Origin: Syntrophaceae bacterium UBA6087
GTDB taxonomy: Bacteria > Desulfobacterota > Desulfomonilia > UBA1062
Reading direction: 5' to 3'
Assembly: GCA_002448235.1 (NCBI GenBank)
Contig: DIXF01000016.1
Span: forward strand, 1 to 64,000
Length of the DNA stretch: 64,000 nucleotides
Shown one piece after another: positions 8,195-17,268 of this stretch (its first letter is position 1; each line of letters starts with the position of its first letter). The translations under genes and the position numbers were made by a program. A model generated the notes under the pieces. It was not told the DNA's origin. It made no database searches and was given only the letters and a program-made list of their open reading frames with translations.

Positions 8195-9367
8195 TTACGA
8201 GGCGCGCTGCCGGCTCAGTTCTTCCATGACCCGCATGAGACCGGGAGCGCAGCCTTCAATGCTCGCCTCGCTCACGCAGTAGGCAAACCGGACATAGCCC
8301 GGACAGCCGAATCCTTTTCCCGGCACGGCCAGGATCTTTTCCTTGACCAGCTCGGCGCAGAAGGCCACGTCGTCCTGCAGCGGCGATTTCACGAAGAGGT
8401 AGAAGGCACCGTCCGGAGGCACGTAAGTGAGCCCGGCCGCATCGAGTATCGCGGTGAACATGTCCCGCCGCTTCCGGTAAAGGGAGACGTCGACCGTATC
8501 GTTCAGGCACTGCGCATAGACCTTCTGCATCATGGCCGGGGCATTGACGAACCCGAGGATGCGCGTGGCAAGGATGAGTGCGCCGATGAACTTCTGCTTA
8601 TCCTTGACGCCGCTACCGGCTGCGATGTACCCGATCCTCTGGCCCGCGAGCGAGAGCTCCTTGGATGCAGAGGTGACCACGACCGAGTTGGGGATATGCT
8701 TCAGAACCGAAGGGACCTGTATATCGCCGTATACCAGCTTGCGGTACGGTTCGTCCGAGATGACCAGGATATCGGGCCGGTCCTTGACGATCCGGGCCAG
8801 CTCGATGAGCGTTTCCTCCGGATAGACCCTCCCGGTGGGATTGTTCGGAGAGTTGATGATGATCGCTTTGGTCCGTCTTGTCAGGGATTTACGGATGTTC
8901 GGTATGGAGGGGAGAAAGTCCGGATTGCAGGTGGTTTTCTTGAGCACTCCCCCGTGGTTTTCCACATAGAATCCATACTCCACGAAGTAGGGGATAATGG
9001 CGATGATTTCATCGCCCGGGTTCGTGATCGCCTTCAGGACGACGTTGAGCCCTCCGCCTGCGCCGCAGCTCATGACGATATCGTCCGGCGTGAGGGTCGT
9101 TTCGTAGATATCGGAAGCATAGGCTGCGATTGCGGCGCGGACATCGGGGAAGCCTGCATTGGGCATGTACCCGTGGTTCATGGTCTGACAAAGGCAGGCC
9201 ATGGCGTCCAAGACACTCTCCGGGGGCGGTACATCCGGATTGCCCAGGCTGAAATCAAAGACGTTCTCTGCCCCGTAGAGCGACTTCAGCCGTATCCCCT
9301 CCTCGAACATCTTGCGTATCCACGACGAGTTTTCCATGTAGCCCAGCATCTTATCAGCTACAATCAT
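8195..9367 (-). CDS. class I/II PLP-dependent aminotransferase
   Basis: A 390-residue fold-type I aminotransferase. The PLP lysine is in SASKELSLAGQRIGY. NSPNNPTG and ISDEPYRKL are the usual cofactor-contact segments, and YVRFAYC near the C-terminus carries the carboxylate-binding arginine. The family includes aspartate and aromatic aminotransferases; specificity cannot be read from sequence. It is flanked by a divergent long leader and stands alone. It differs from the second family member at 58310. Confidence 0.85.
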   Translation of the reverse strand: MIVADKMLGYMENSSWIRKMFEEGIRLKSLYGAENVFDFSLGNPDVPPPESVLDAMACLCQTMNHGYMPNAGFPDVRAAIAAYASDIYETTLTPDDIVMSCGAGGGLNVVLKAITNPGDEIIAIIPYFVEYGFYVENHGGVLKKTTCNPDFLPSIPNIRKSLTRRTKAIIINSPNNPTGRVYPEETLIELARIVKDRPDILVISDEPYRKLVYGDIQVPSVLKHIPNSVVVTSASKELSLAGQRIGYIAAGSGVKDKQKFIGALILATRILGFVNAPAMMQKVYAQCLNDTVDVSLYRKRRDMFTAILDAAGLTYVPPDGAFYLFVKSPLQDDVAFCAELVKEKILAVPGKGFGCPGYVRFAYCVSEASIEGCAPGLMRVMEELSRQRAS

Positions 9368-9537
9368 CCTGTCCTCCCGATCCTTAATATCTTATCTATA
9401 GCAAAATATTGGGAGGAATGTACAGAAAGAGCTTCCTTCACCTCTTCAGGAAAGGGCGGGTATTATTTGCACATTGAGGGTGCGCCTGATCAATGGTATG
9501 GAAGCGGCTGGGGAGATTCTCGGGTTTTTTTCGCACC

Positions 9538-9596
9538 GTCCCGATTGGGACCGTGATGAGGGCTGACATCTTTTCATGTTCCCGGGCGTCCGGGAC
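9538..9596 (+). promoter_or_regulatory. two hairpins in the leader of the TMTC-like gene
   Basis: GTCCC/GGGAC (9538-9551, GATT loop) and TCCCGG/CCGGGA (9580-9595, GCGT loop) lie in the 288-base gap upstream of 9656. No riboswitch class is recognised. They may be leader structure of the downstream gene. Confidence 0.25.
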
Positions 9597-9655
9597 GAAA
9601 AGGGAGTGATAAGTCCTTAGCCCCGGCGGATAGCCCAAGGGAGGAAAGGGGAACC

Positions 9656-11560
9656 ATGACGATCCAGAAGAAACGGTATATCGAGATAGCGCTCTTTATC
9701 GCTGTCCTTGTCCTCGGGCTGTATCTCAACACCCTTGATAACGAGGCCACAAACTGGGACGACCCGGCCCTTTTCTCCAGGACAGCCCTGCACGAGATCA
9801 CGAAAGACAATCTGAAAAACGTCTTGGCCGTGACATCGCTCTCTACCTATCAGCCCGTGAGGGATCTCACCTACATGGCGGATTTCGCCCTGTGGGGCCC
9901 GTCGCACAAAGCCGTTACGTTCGGCATCCACCTGCAGAGCATGCTCCTGTACCTGCTCATGATTCTTGCCTGCTGGCTGTTTCTTCTGGAGCTGTTCAAG
10001 CTTTTCCTGGACGACCATGACATGGCCTTCACCTGGGCCACCCTCTCGGCCATCCTGTATGCGGTCCATCCCGTGCACGTGGAGAGCGTTGCGTGGCTCT
10101 ATGCACGCAAGGAGCCGCTGCTGGGGATCTTCACTTTCTTGAGCATGTGGGCCTTTATCCGGGCGCGGACGGGCAGGTGGGCATATTTTATTGCAAGCGG
10201 CACGTTCATGATCCTGGCGATCCTGTCGAAGCCGACCGCGATCGTCATCCCTGCCGTCATGATCGTGCTGGATTTCGCCATCCAGTCCCGACAAAAGAGC
10301 CCTTCTTTCTGGAAGACGAGGATACTGATGTATCTGCCGGTGCTGGCCTTCGTCGTCTTCATGGGCATACGCCTCGTCACGATGATGGATACCGCCGGCG
10401 GGGTGAAGCCGTATCACGGGGGCAGCTTCTGGACCAACCTCCTGGCCGTCTCGCACATACTCGTGGAATACTTCTCGCTCATCGGCTTCACCATCAACTA
10501 TGCAGCCGATTATCCCATCGAGCTTTTTGCCGATCCCCATGCCTGGCAGTCCTGGGCCGTCGTGGCTTTAAACGCCCTCCTCGTGACAAGCGCCGTTCTC
10601 GCCTACTGGAAGAAGCACTATCTCTACGCGTTCTTCGTGGTGTGGTACTATGTGTTTCTCCTTCCGGTCGCCCACATATTCCCCATCTCCCAGAACCTGG
10701 CGGACCGCTATGCGCTCCTCTCCTCGCTCACCTGGTGCATCCTGCTGGGATATCTGTTCTCGAGGCTCTGGCACTGGAGGCTCACCTCGTCCCGCTTGTC
10801 GCCCGAGTTCCCCCTGCTCGTCTCGGTCGCCTTCTTTTCGGTGGTCGTCCTCTCGTATTCGTATATGACCTTCCGGCAGAACGACATCTGGAAGAACTCC
10901 CAGACGCTCTGGGAAGACACGCTGGCCAAGTACCCCAACTCCTCGCCGGGAAACGTCAACCTCGCCGCGATTTATCTCGCGCAGATGCGCTTTCCCGAGG
11001 TGCAGGACCTGTGCATTGCCGCCATCAAGGAAAAGCCATACGATTACCTGGCCATCAGCAACCTTGCCCTTGCCCAGATGATGATGGGGCAGTACGACAA
11101 TGCCATCAACAACTACCGGCAGGCCCTCAAGCTCAAGCCCGACCTCACGAAGGCGACCAAGGGCCTCGCCCATGCCTACTGGAAAAACAAGGATTATGTA
11201 AACGCGTACGTGGTATATTCCGAAATTCTTAAGCGAGGGCTGATCGGCGGCCAGGAAAACATCATCGAGCAATTCTACCGAACCGGGTTCTCGGCGTGGA
11301 AGGCCGGCAAGACCGACGAGGCGGCCACGTATCTCGATCAGGCCATGAAATACGCGGATCAGGATGCGGGACTTCTGGACGACATCGCCGTTGCCTACAC
11401 CAGCATGGGGGATTTTGCCAAGGCCAGAAACGCCTTTGCCGAGCTTTATCCCAGGATAAAAGACGGGGAGTCAAAAGAAAAGCTTGCCCACGTCCTGGAA
11501 CAACTCGACAAGGTGATCAGCCGTCAGACTGCCGGCGCGGGACAGGGGGCGAAACCCTGA
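9656..11560 (+). CDS. TMTC-like membrane glycosyltransferase with TPR repeats
   Basis: A 634-residue protein. About 11 hydrophobic segments fill residues 10-410, then four or five TPR units follow to the C-terminus. WDDP (34-37) near the first loop and HPVHVESVAW (138-147) are shared with TMTC-type proteins, a GT-C fold family that O-mannosylates proteins in eukaryotes. Bacterial members are usually annotated only as TPR proteins. The acidic WDD would sit at the catalytic site. AGGGAGGAAAGG precedes the ATG. The final 44 bases overlap the 3' end of a convergent second GT-C-like gene, suggesting a linked role in surface glycosylation. Confidence 0.7.
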   Translation: MTIQKKRYIEIALFIAVLVLGLYLNTLDNEATNWDDPALFSRTALHEITKDNLKNVLAVTSLSTYQPVRDLTYMADFALWGPSHKAVTFGIHLQSMLLYLLMILACWLFLLELFKLFLDDHDMAFTWATLSAILYAVHPVHVESVAWLYARKEPLLGIFTFLSMWAFIRARTGRWAYFIASGTFMILAILSKPTAIVIPAVMIVLDFAIQSRQKSPSFWKTRILMYLPVLAFVVFMGIRLVTMMDTAGGVKPYHGGSFWTNLLAVSHILVEYFSLIGFTINYAADYPIELFADPHAWQSWAVVALNALLVTSAVLAYWKKHYLYAFFVVWYYVFLLPVAHIFPISQNLADRYALLSSLTWCILLGYLFSRLWHWRLTSSRLSPEFPLLVSVAFFSVVVLSYSYMTFRQNDIWKNSQTLWEDTLAKYPNSSPGNVNLAAIYLAQMRFPEVQDLCIAAIKEKPYDYLAISNLALAQMMMGQYDNAINNYRQALKLKPDLTKATKGLAHAYWKNKDYVNAYVVYSEILKRGLIGGQENIIEQFYRTGFSAWKAGKTDEAATYLDQAMKYADQDAGLLDDIAVAYTSMGDFAKARNAFAELYPRIKDGESKEKLAHVLEQLDKVISRQTAGAGQGAKP

Positions 11561-13079
11561 TGAGGGCATACGTCGCCCGCCCGGAAAACGAGCTGATAAC
11601 CTCGGCTCGCATCCGTGTGCTCAAGTCCTTGACAAGGGCCTTCAGGTCGGCCGTTCTCACGGCAAGATACGCACTGTCGCCCACCGGAACCATCTTTTCT
11701 CCCACCACGATGGGTTCTGCGCCCGCATATGCGGTAAAGCCGCGCATGTCCAGGTCGTCCTTGAACACGAGCATGGGCACGAAAGAGCGGATCTGATTCA
11801 TGTAGGCAAGGGGTTTCTGCGCATCCCGGGGGATGAGTATCAGCGCCGAGTACCAGCTGAGGCAGAGCACCGCTGCCATGCCCAGGACAACGATTGCGCC
11901 GGCATACTGCTTCTTGGCGAACCACAGGAGCAGGGCCGACCCGGCAAACAACCCCGCGAGCACTGCTCCTTGAGAGGCATCCAGCGACAGCTCCATGATC
12001 GATTCACGGATGGGCCCGGCAGAGAGGACGGCAAGCGCCGACAGGATCAGCAGGCCTGCGGTCGCAATGAAGGACACGGTGCGCACTTTCTGGAGGCTTT
12101 GCCTGATCAGGAAGCCTTTTGACATCCAGTAGCCGATGAGGATGCCTCCGAACGGGATGCTCAAAACCGCATATCCTTCCTGGAAATTCTGCGAGAGGAT
12201 GACCGCCAGGGCTCCGATCGCATAGCCTGTCTTCGGCGCCAGCAGGCTGCGCCACGAACCCCCTTCTTTCGGTCCTTCACCGTATGCCCATGCCGGAATC
12301 ACGAGCACGAGCCAGGGGAGATTGTACTGCGCCCATATCCCGGCCCGGGAGAAGAACCCCTGCCCGGAAGCGTAGCTGAAGAGGGTTTTCGTATAGGCGG
12401 AGCCTTCGAATATCCGGGCGGAAAGGTACAGGACCGCGATAAAGCCCCCTATAAAGAGGATGCCGTGTGCGGGCTTGATGGACAGAAACTTCCCCGGAGA
12501 CAGGTCGAGCAGGATGAGAAAGATGATGCTGAAGGCGAAGAAGGCAAGAGGGATCCATCCGCCGGTGGCGACCGCGATGCACATGAGGAGATAGGAGAGC
12601 AGGTACCACCAGGAGTTGAGTCCCTTGAGATAGATCTGGGCAAAAAGCAGAAACGAGAGGACGGCGATGCTTGCAGGGATAACGGTGGGGCCGATCGTGC
12701 CGAAGCTCACGACGAATCCCCAGGAGGTCATGGTGAAGAGAGCGGAGAACACCCCGGACCTGTTGTCCCACAAAGAGGCGCAGAAGACAAAGACGCTCAA
12801 GGACACCAGGCATCCGAGCAGGACGCTCACGACACGGAAAGAGAGAAGATCGGTCATGGGAAGAAGCGAAAGGACCGTGGCGGCAATTGGGTTCGGCCCC
12901 GCGAAGTTCATGCCGTTCAATGTGGGTGCGAGATGGAAACTCTTCTGGAGCTCAGCTATTGACTGGAAGAACCACACTTCGTTTCCCCAGGGGATTTCTA
13001 TGGTGATGAAGGGTACCAGCAGGGCGAGGCAGGAGAAAAAAACCCCCAAGAGGATCATGAACGATCGAATGATTCTCAC
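11517..13079 (-). CDS. GT-C-type membrane glycosyltransferase (ArnT/PMT-like)
   Basis: A 520-residue protein with about 11-12 membrane segments through residue 410 and a smaller C-terminal soluble domain. The first periplasmic loop has acidic residues right after helix one (PWGNEVWFF), where GT-C enzymes of the ArnT/PMT_2 group place their catalytic acid. Such enzymes transfer a sugar from a polyprenyl-phosphate donor to lipid or protein in the periplasm. Donor and acceptor are unknown. The 3' end overlaps the TMTC-like gene by 44 bases. Confidence 0.65.
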   Translation of the reverse strand: MRIIRSFMILLGVFFSCLALLVPFITIEIPWGNEVWFFQSIAELQKSFHLAPTLNGMNFAGPNPIAATVLSLLPMTDLLSFRVVSVLLGCLVSLSVFVFCASLWDNRSGVFSALFTMTSWGFVVSFGTIGPTVIPASIAVLSFLLFAQIYLKGLNSWWYLLSYLLMCIAVATGGWIPLAFFAFSIIFLILLDLSPGKFLSIKPAHGILFIGGFIAVLYLSARIFEGSAYTKTLFSYASGQGFFSRAGIWAQYNLPWLVLVIPAWAYGEGPKEGGSWRSLLAPKTGYAIGALAVILSQNFQEGYAVLSIPFGGILIGYWMSKGFLIRQSLQKVRTVSFIATAGLLILSALAVLSAGPIRESIMELSLDASQGAVLAGLFAGSALLLWFAKKQYAGAIVVLGMAAVLCLSWYSALILIPRDAQKPLAYMNQIRSFVPMLVFKDDLDMRGFTAYAGAEPIVVGEKMVPVGDSAYLAVRTADLKALVKDLSTRMRAEVISSFSGRATYALIRVSPPVPRRQSDG

Positions 13080-13277
13080 AATTTTACCTCCCCGTCCTTT
13101 AGAGCGTTTACCCGAGTGTAATCAAGTGTGTCAAGCATTGAATAGCCTGATAGCGCATAATTTCAAGGGTATGCGGTTAAATTGAGTATCTTCGGCCTCT
13201 TCATGAGGGGGGTTATGAGTTGACATCGGCAATATCTCACCGTAGTATTGCCCAAACGATAAAACCCGGGGTGGTAA

Positions 13278-14054
13278 ATGGCATCCATAGAGGAACTTCT
13301 GAAGAATAAAGGCATCACGAAACCGAAAGTTACCAAACGCTCGGACCAGCGGTGGCCGGATGAGATCCGCAACGTAAAGATCACGAGAAAGTTCTGCAAG
13401 CACGCGCTCGGTTCGTGCCTGATCGAAGTCGGCGATACCCGTGTCATCTGTGCCGCCAATGTCGAGAACAAGGTGCCGCCTCATCTGAAAAATACCGGTT
13501 CGGGCTGGATAACCGCCGAGTACGGGATGCTCCCATCTTCCACCAATACCCGCATGGTCCGCGAGTCATCGAAGGGAAGGCCCCAGGGTAGGACGCACGA
13601 GATCCAGAGGCTCATCGGCAGGTCGCTCAGGGCGGCCGTGAACCTTCACGACGTGGGGGAAAGGACCATCTGGATCGATTGCGATGTTCTCCAGGCGGAC
13701 GGCGGCACGAGGACGGCATCGATAACCGGCTCGTACATAGCCCTGAAAGACGCACTGGAAACCCTGTGCGCCCAGCAGATCATCGGGCGCAGCCCCATCC
13801 GCGAGCAGGTCGCCGCCATATCCGTAGGGATCATAGACGGCGAGATCTTCCTCGACCTGAACTATGAGGAAGATTCCCGGGCGGATGTGGATATGAACGT
13901 TGTCATGACCGGCAGCGGCAGTATCATAGAAATACAGGGCACTGCCGAAGGCCGCGCGTTCACCAAGGACCAGATGGGGTCCCTGGTAAATATGGCCGAG
14001 AAGGGCATAGGGCAGCTCATGATACTTCAGAACCAGGCCCTCGGGATTGCATGA
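13278..14054 (+). CDS. rph: ribonuclease PH
   Basis: A 258-residue phosphorolytic 3'-5' exoribonuclease that trims tRNA 3' ends. Family landmarks are visible: [59 protein letters not shown] and LDLNYEED. The N-terminus carries about 20 residues more than usual before the conserved [18 protein letters not shown] precedes the ATG, so the extension may be real. It overlaps rdgB by 4 bases (ATGA), a common pairing. Confidence 0.95.
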   Translation: MASIEELLKNKGITKPKVTKRSDQRWPDEIRNVKITRKFCKHALGSCLIEVGDTRVICAANVENKVPPHLKNTGSGWITAEYGMLPSSTNTRMVRESSKGRPQGRTHEIQRLIGRSLRAAVNLHDVGERTIWIDCDVLQADGGTRTASITGSYIALKDALETLCAQQIIGRSPIREQVAAISVGIIDGEIFLDLNYEEDSRADVDMNVVMTGSGSIIEIQGTAEGRAFTKDQMGSLVNMAEKGIGQLMILQNQALGIA

Positions 14055-14644
14055 AGATATTGGCGGCTACGACCAATAAGGGAAAGATCCGAGAAATAGC
14101 CGATATCCTCACCAGCCTTGGAATCACCATCATCACCCCGCAGGAGCTCGACCTGCAGCTCAACGTGGAAGAAAACGGCGCCACCTTTGCCGAGAACGCC
14201 GCCATCAAGGCGCGCGCCTGGAGCAAGGCATCAGGCCTGCCCACACTGGCCGACGACTCGGGGCTGTGCGTGGACGCCCTTGAAGGAAGGCCGGGCGTGA
14301 TGACGGCGCGGTTCGCCGGCGAGAACGCGAGCGACGAGGAGAATATCGCCCTGCTGCTCCAGTCTCTGAAAGGAAAGGAAAATCGCAGGGCTCGGTTCGT
14401 GTGTGCCGTGGCCCTTGCCATGCCCGAAGGGGACCTCATCGGGGCCGAAGGAGAATGCGAAGGGCGTATCTGTGAAGAGCCCGCAGGTGAAGGCGGTTTC
14501 GGGTACGATCCGGTCTTTCTCGACGTGAAGTCCGGGAAGACGTTCGCTCAGCTCGATCCCAGCGAGAAGAACACGTTCAGCCACCGCAGGAGGGCGCTGG
14601 AAAAGCTCAAGCTTAAACTGAAGGATTCCGGTTATATTTCCTGA
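14051..14644 (+). CDS. rdgB: XTP/dITP pyrophosphatase (house-cleaning)
   Basis: A 197-residue Ham1-family enzyme that hydrolyses ITP, dITP and XTP to monophosphates, keeping deaminated purines out of nucleic acids. Visible family segments are [11 protein letters not shown] at the N-terminus, [35 protein letters not shown] and the late [10 protein letters not shown]. Translationally coupled to rph. The last 32 bases overlap an unexplained minus-strand frame. Confidence 0.95.
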   Translation: MKILAATTNKGKIREIADILTSLGITIITPQELDLQLNVEENGATFAENAAIKARAWSKASGLPTLADDSGLCVDALEGRPGVMTARFAGENASDEENIALLLQSLKGKENRRARFVCAVALAMPEGDLIGAEGECEGRICEEPAGEGGFGYDPVFLDVKSGKTFAQLDPSEKNTFSHRRRALEKLKLKLKDSGYIS

Positions 14645-15063
14645 AGGAGCTGTAAAGGGCCTTCGCATAAGCGGGATCACAGACGTCGGGTTTAGCGGGA
14701 CAGCGGTGGAGTCCCATGTTTACGGCACGGACAAGGCCGCTCCTTTGGTATAGGAGATCAAGGCCGTCATCTGCAACAACCTCGATATCCGGCAAATCGG
14801 CGGCATTTTCCATGCAGCAATGATCTTTGACGTACAGGAGACGCCTCGCGTGAACAAGCTTCAGGTAAGGCGCATCGATCAGTACCGTCTGGAGACCGGG
14901 CGGCAGCCGCCCATGCTCACCCGGAGCCTGTTGTATGCGACCGCCCGGATAGAAAAGACCATCGAGGGCAGGCCAGCGCTTCGGGATCGTCCTGCACGAC
15001 CGGCAGCCCGCCTCAAACCCCTTGCCATGGTAAAAAAGGCTGATCGAGAAGGGCGGGAAAAGC
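14613..15063 (-). pseudogene. start-less open frame, possible decayed gene
   Basis: Downstream of rplY on the minus strand one frame stays open from just inside rplY to TAA at 14613-14615, roughly 150 codons, with G/C-ending codon use like real genes. It has no ATG, GTG or TTG before an internal ATG at about residue 100 (MENAADLPDIEVVAD...). Readable segments include LPPGLQTVLIDAPYLKLV and RAVNMGLHRCPAKPDV. I recognise no family. Either a gene broken at its 5' end, one starting at CTG, or chance. No other gene fills this 419-base gap. The pth gene that often follows rplY is absent. Confidence 0.3.
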
Positions 15064-15702
15064 CTATTCCGATTCAGCCGGCCCGGCGGCGGCCTGTTCC
15101 GGAGCGCCTTCGCCTTCAGCGGTCACTTCGGTGAACTTCGCCTGGGCAAGGATTGCAATGACCTTCTCCGGGCTTACGCCGTGGCCGAGTGCAGCGCCTT
15201 CCGGGAGCTTGAGTTCGGATGCATGAATCACGACGTGCTTGTCTTGGATGACCGAGACATCCACCTCGATCTCGGACGGGATATCGGCCGGAGAGCACTT
15301 GATGGAGATGCTCGTGGCCTCATGGCCGACTTTGCCTTTCCCTTCTTTCTCGGCAGGAGATATGCCTACGAAATTGAGCGGCACCTCAACGGTAACCTCT
15401 CTCTTCAGGTCGACCTTCATGAAATCCACGTGTGTGATCGAGCCGCTCAGCTTGTCTCTCTGCACCTCATGAATGAGGACCGGGAATTTCTTTCCTTCCA
15501 GAGCCGCCTCGATGATGGAAGTACCGTGCATTTTCTTATAAAGGAGCTCGAGATCTTTTTTCCCCACCTGGACCAGCGTCGTGGCAACGTCTTTCCCATA
15601 GATTACCGCAGGAACAATGCCTTCCCTGCGAAGAGCGCGGACCTTTTTTTTCTGAACCGAACGGGGCGACAATGCCAGAGTCATCTTTTCCTGCGTTACC
15701 AT
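15064..15702 (-). CDS. rplY: 50S ribosomal protein L25/Ctc (long form)
   Basis: A 212-residue L25/TL5/CTC-type protein that binds 5S rRNA. The N-terminal L25 domain (about 1-95) has the hallmark VRALRREGIVPAVIYGKD. The C-terminal beta domain (100-190) contains VEVPLNFVGISPAEKEGKG. The end is alanine/glutamate-rich, as is common. It reads away from greA. In many bacteria pth follows; here a start-less frame follows instead. Confidence 0.95.
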   Translation of the reverse strand: MVTQEKMTLALSPRSVQKKKVRALRREGIVPAVIYGKDVATTLVQVGKKDLELLYKKMHGTSIIEAALEGKKFPVLIHEVQRDKLSGSITHVDFMKVDLKREVTVEVPLNFVGISPAEKEGKGKVGHEATSISIKCSPADIPSEIEVDVSVIQDKHVVIHASELKLPEGAALGHGVSPEKVIAILAQAKFTEVTAEGEGAPEQAAAGPAESE

Positions 15703-15842
15703 GTGTTATCCTCCGCTTTTTAAATCAAGTATATGCGTCTGTTTGAATCCCAGCCATACCACAGAAACTTTCTCCCATACAACCCCGATGAATATCCTTA
15801 AGGAATAGCCCTGTAAAGTGACAGGGATGGTGCATTCTCCAC

Positions 15843-15877
15843 TTGACTTATCAGCGTTATGTGTTAACTTTTCTCTT
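15843..15877 (+). promoter_or_regulatory. candidate greA promoter and short leader
   Basis: TTGACT at 15843-15848 is a good -35 box. A -10 box 17 bases further (AACTTT) is poor. The short stretch leads straight into the hairpin terminator upstream of greA. A perfect CCCTGT/ACAGGG repeat at 15810-15827 just upstream could be an operator. Confidence 0.35.
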
Positions 15878-15917
15878 GATACTGGCAGTGTTTCCTGCCG
15901 GTATCTTTTTCTTTTTT
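15878..15917 (+). terminator. intrinsic terminator in the greA leader (attenuator candidate)
   Basis: An 11-pair stem (15878-15888 with 15895-15905, one G-T) with a 6-base loop is followed by TTTTTCTTTTTT. It is oriented towards greA and ends about 16 bases before its start codon. The upstream gene rplY reads the other way, so the terminator can only act on transcripts begun in the greA leader. E. coli greA is likewise preceded by a leader terminator yielding short RNAs. Confidence 0.75.
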
Positions 15918-15933
15918 GAGGCGGAGAAGAGAT

Positions 15934-16407
15934 ATGAAGAGAAATCCCATGACCAAAGAAGGCTACCGGGCCCTGCAGGAAGAGGTCGAGCGTTTGAGAA
16001 AGATCGAACGGCCGCAGATTATCATGGCCATCGAAGAAGCGAGGGGACACGGCGATCTGTCCGAAAATGCAGAGTATATTTACGCAAAAGAACGCCAGTC
16101 GCACATAGAAGGCAGGATACAGGAGCTTGATCACCGCATCGGCACTGCCGAGATCATCGATACCTCGCGGCTTCCCGGCGACCGGATCGTGTTCGGATCG
16201 AAATTTGTCCTCTGCAATACGGATACGGACGAAGAGATCATCTATCAGATCGTCGGAATCGACGAGTCCGATATATCTCAGGGTAAAATATCCGTCGAAT
16301 CTCCCATGGCAAAAGCCCTGATCGGGAAGAAGCTCGATGACGAGGTCGTGGTGGATACCCCGAACGGCAAGAGAGAATTCGAAGTCATCGATATCCTGAA
16401 GGATTAG
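15934..16407 (+). CDS. greA: transcription elongation factor GreA
   Basis: A 157-residue protein that enters the RNA polymerase secondary channel and stimulates cleavage of backtracked RNA. The N-terminal coiled coil carries PMTKEGYRALQEEVERL and the conserved EARGHGDLSENAEY at the tip, with its acidic residues. The C-terminal globular domain ends with PNGKREFEVIDI. ATG 15934 is chosen because GGAGAAGAG precedes it; a TTG at 15916 would lie in the terminator's T-run. Preceded by a leader terminator that may control it. Confidence 0.96.
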   Translation: MKRNPMTKEGYRALQEEVERLRKIERPQIIMAIEEARGHGDLSENAEYIYAKERQSHIEGRIQELDHRIGTAEIIDTSRLPGDRIVFGSKFVLCNTDTDEEIIYQIVGIDESDISQGKISVESPMAKALIGKKLDDEVVVDTPNGKREFEVIDILKD

Positions 16408-16466
16408 GCGCCAGGCTTTTCATCCGTTACCAAGACCTTTACGAAAAGGGTCACTCTTATCCGCCG

Positions 16467-17267
16467 TTACTCTATCCCGGTAAATTTCTGCGGAAGGAAG
16501 AAGACGTGGGGCCTCTGCGTAACCGGGTCTTTCCCTACGCGGACGTTCGCCTCATACAAGGCCGATATGGATTCTCCGGTCAGAATTTCGAGGGGCGTGC
16601 CTTTTGCGAATATCTCTCCTTTTTTCATCATGACCACGTGATCGCAGTATGCACTGGTGAGGTTGAGATCGTGGAGGATGATGAGTGCGGTAAGGCCCGA
16701 TTCTTTTGCCAGCGAGCCGATAATGTCAAGAATCCGCATCTTGTGCGTGATATCCAGATGAATGGTCGGCTCGTCCATGAGGATGAGCTCAGGTCTCTGG
16801 GTGAGTCCCTGGGCAAGAAAGACCCGCTGCATCTCCCCGCCGGACAGTGCGTTTACCTTTTTATCTTTGAAATTCTCGAGCTTCAGGAGCCGTAACGTAT
16901 GTTCGACGATGCTGATATCCTCCGGGTTCATGCGCGCGAGCCTGCCGCTGTGCGGGTATCTGCCCATGGAAATGAACTCCCGGACGGTAAAGGGCGGGGG
17001 GACCGATCGGAACTGGGGGATGACCGCAACATGCCCTGCATATTCTTTCTGGGACATGGTCGAGATATCCGCAGCTTTATAAAAGACCGAGCCTTTCCAC
17101 GGCCTCATGAGCTTGCTGATGGTCCTGAACAGGGTGGTTTTGCCCGCGCCGTTCGGCCCGATGATTCCCAGGATGCTCCCTTTGGGAACCGCAAAAGAAA
17201 TGTCCCTGATGATGGGATCTTTATCGTAGCCTGCCGTGACCTTATCGACTGTAAGCACATCCACCAT
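16467..17267 (-). CDS. ABC transporter ATP-binding protein (Fe/B12-type importer)
   Basis: A 266-residue ATPase. Walker A is GPNGAGKTT, the signature is LSGGEMQR, and Walker B is LILMDEPTIHLD, followed by a switch histidine in ILHDLNL. It belongs to the FepC/BtuD group. I place the start at ATG 17267, one base after the permease stop and behind GAAGAGG, rather than at 17312. It is the third gene of a binding protein-permease-ATPase operon. The cargo (siderophore, haem or cobalamin) cannot be told, since no receptor gene is near. Confidence 0.9.
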   Translation of the reverse strand: MVDVLTVDKVTAGYDKDPIIRDISFAVPKGSILGIIGPNGAGKTTLFRTISKLMRPWKGSVFYKAADISTMSQKEYAGHVAVIPQFRSVPPPFTVREFISMGRYPHSGRLARMNPEDISIVEHTLRLLKLENFKDKKVNALSGGEMQRVFLAQGLTQRPELILMDEPTIHLDITHKMRILDIIGSLAKESGLTALIILHDLNLTSAYCDHVVMMKKGEIFAKGTPLEILTGESISALYEANVRVGKDPVTQRPHVFFLPQKFTGIE

Positions 17268-17268
17268 G

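Noticed and set aside
8159..9556. 465-codon plus-strand frame opposite the aminotransferase
   Set aside because: The minus-strand frame carries clear aminotransferase motifs; the plus frame begins inside the ssb terminator and has no family features.
9617..10540. 307-codon minus-strand frame opposite the TMTC-like gene
   Set aside because: Charged low-complexity composition and no start signal; shadow of a GC-rich gene.
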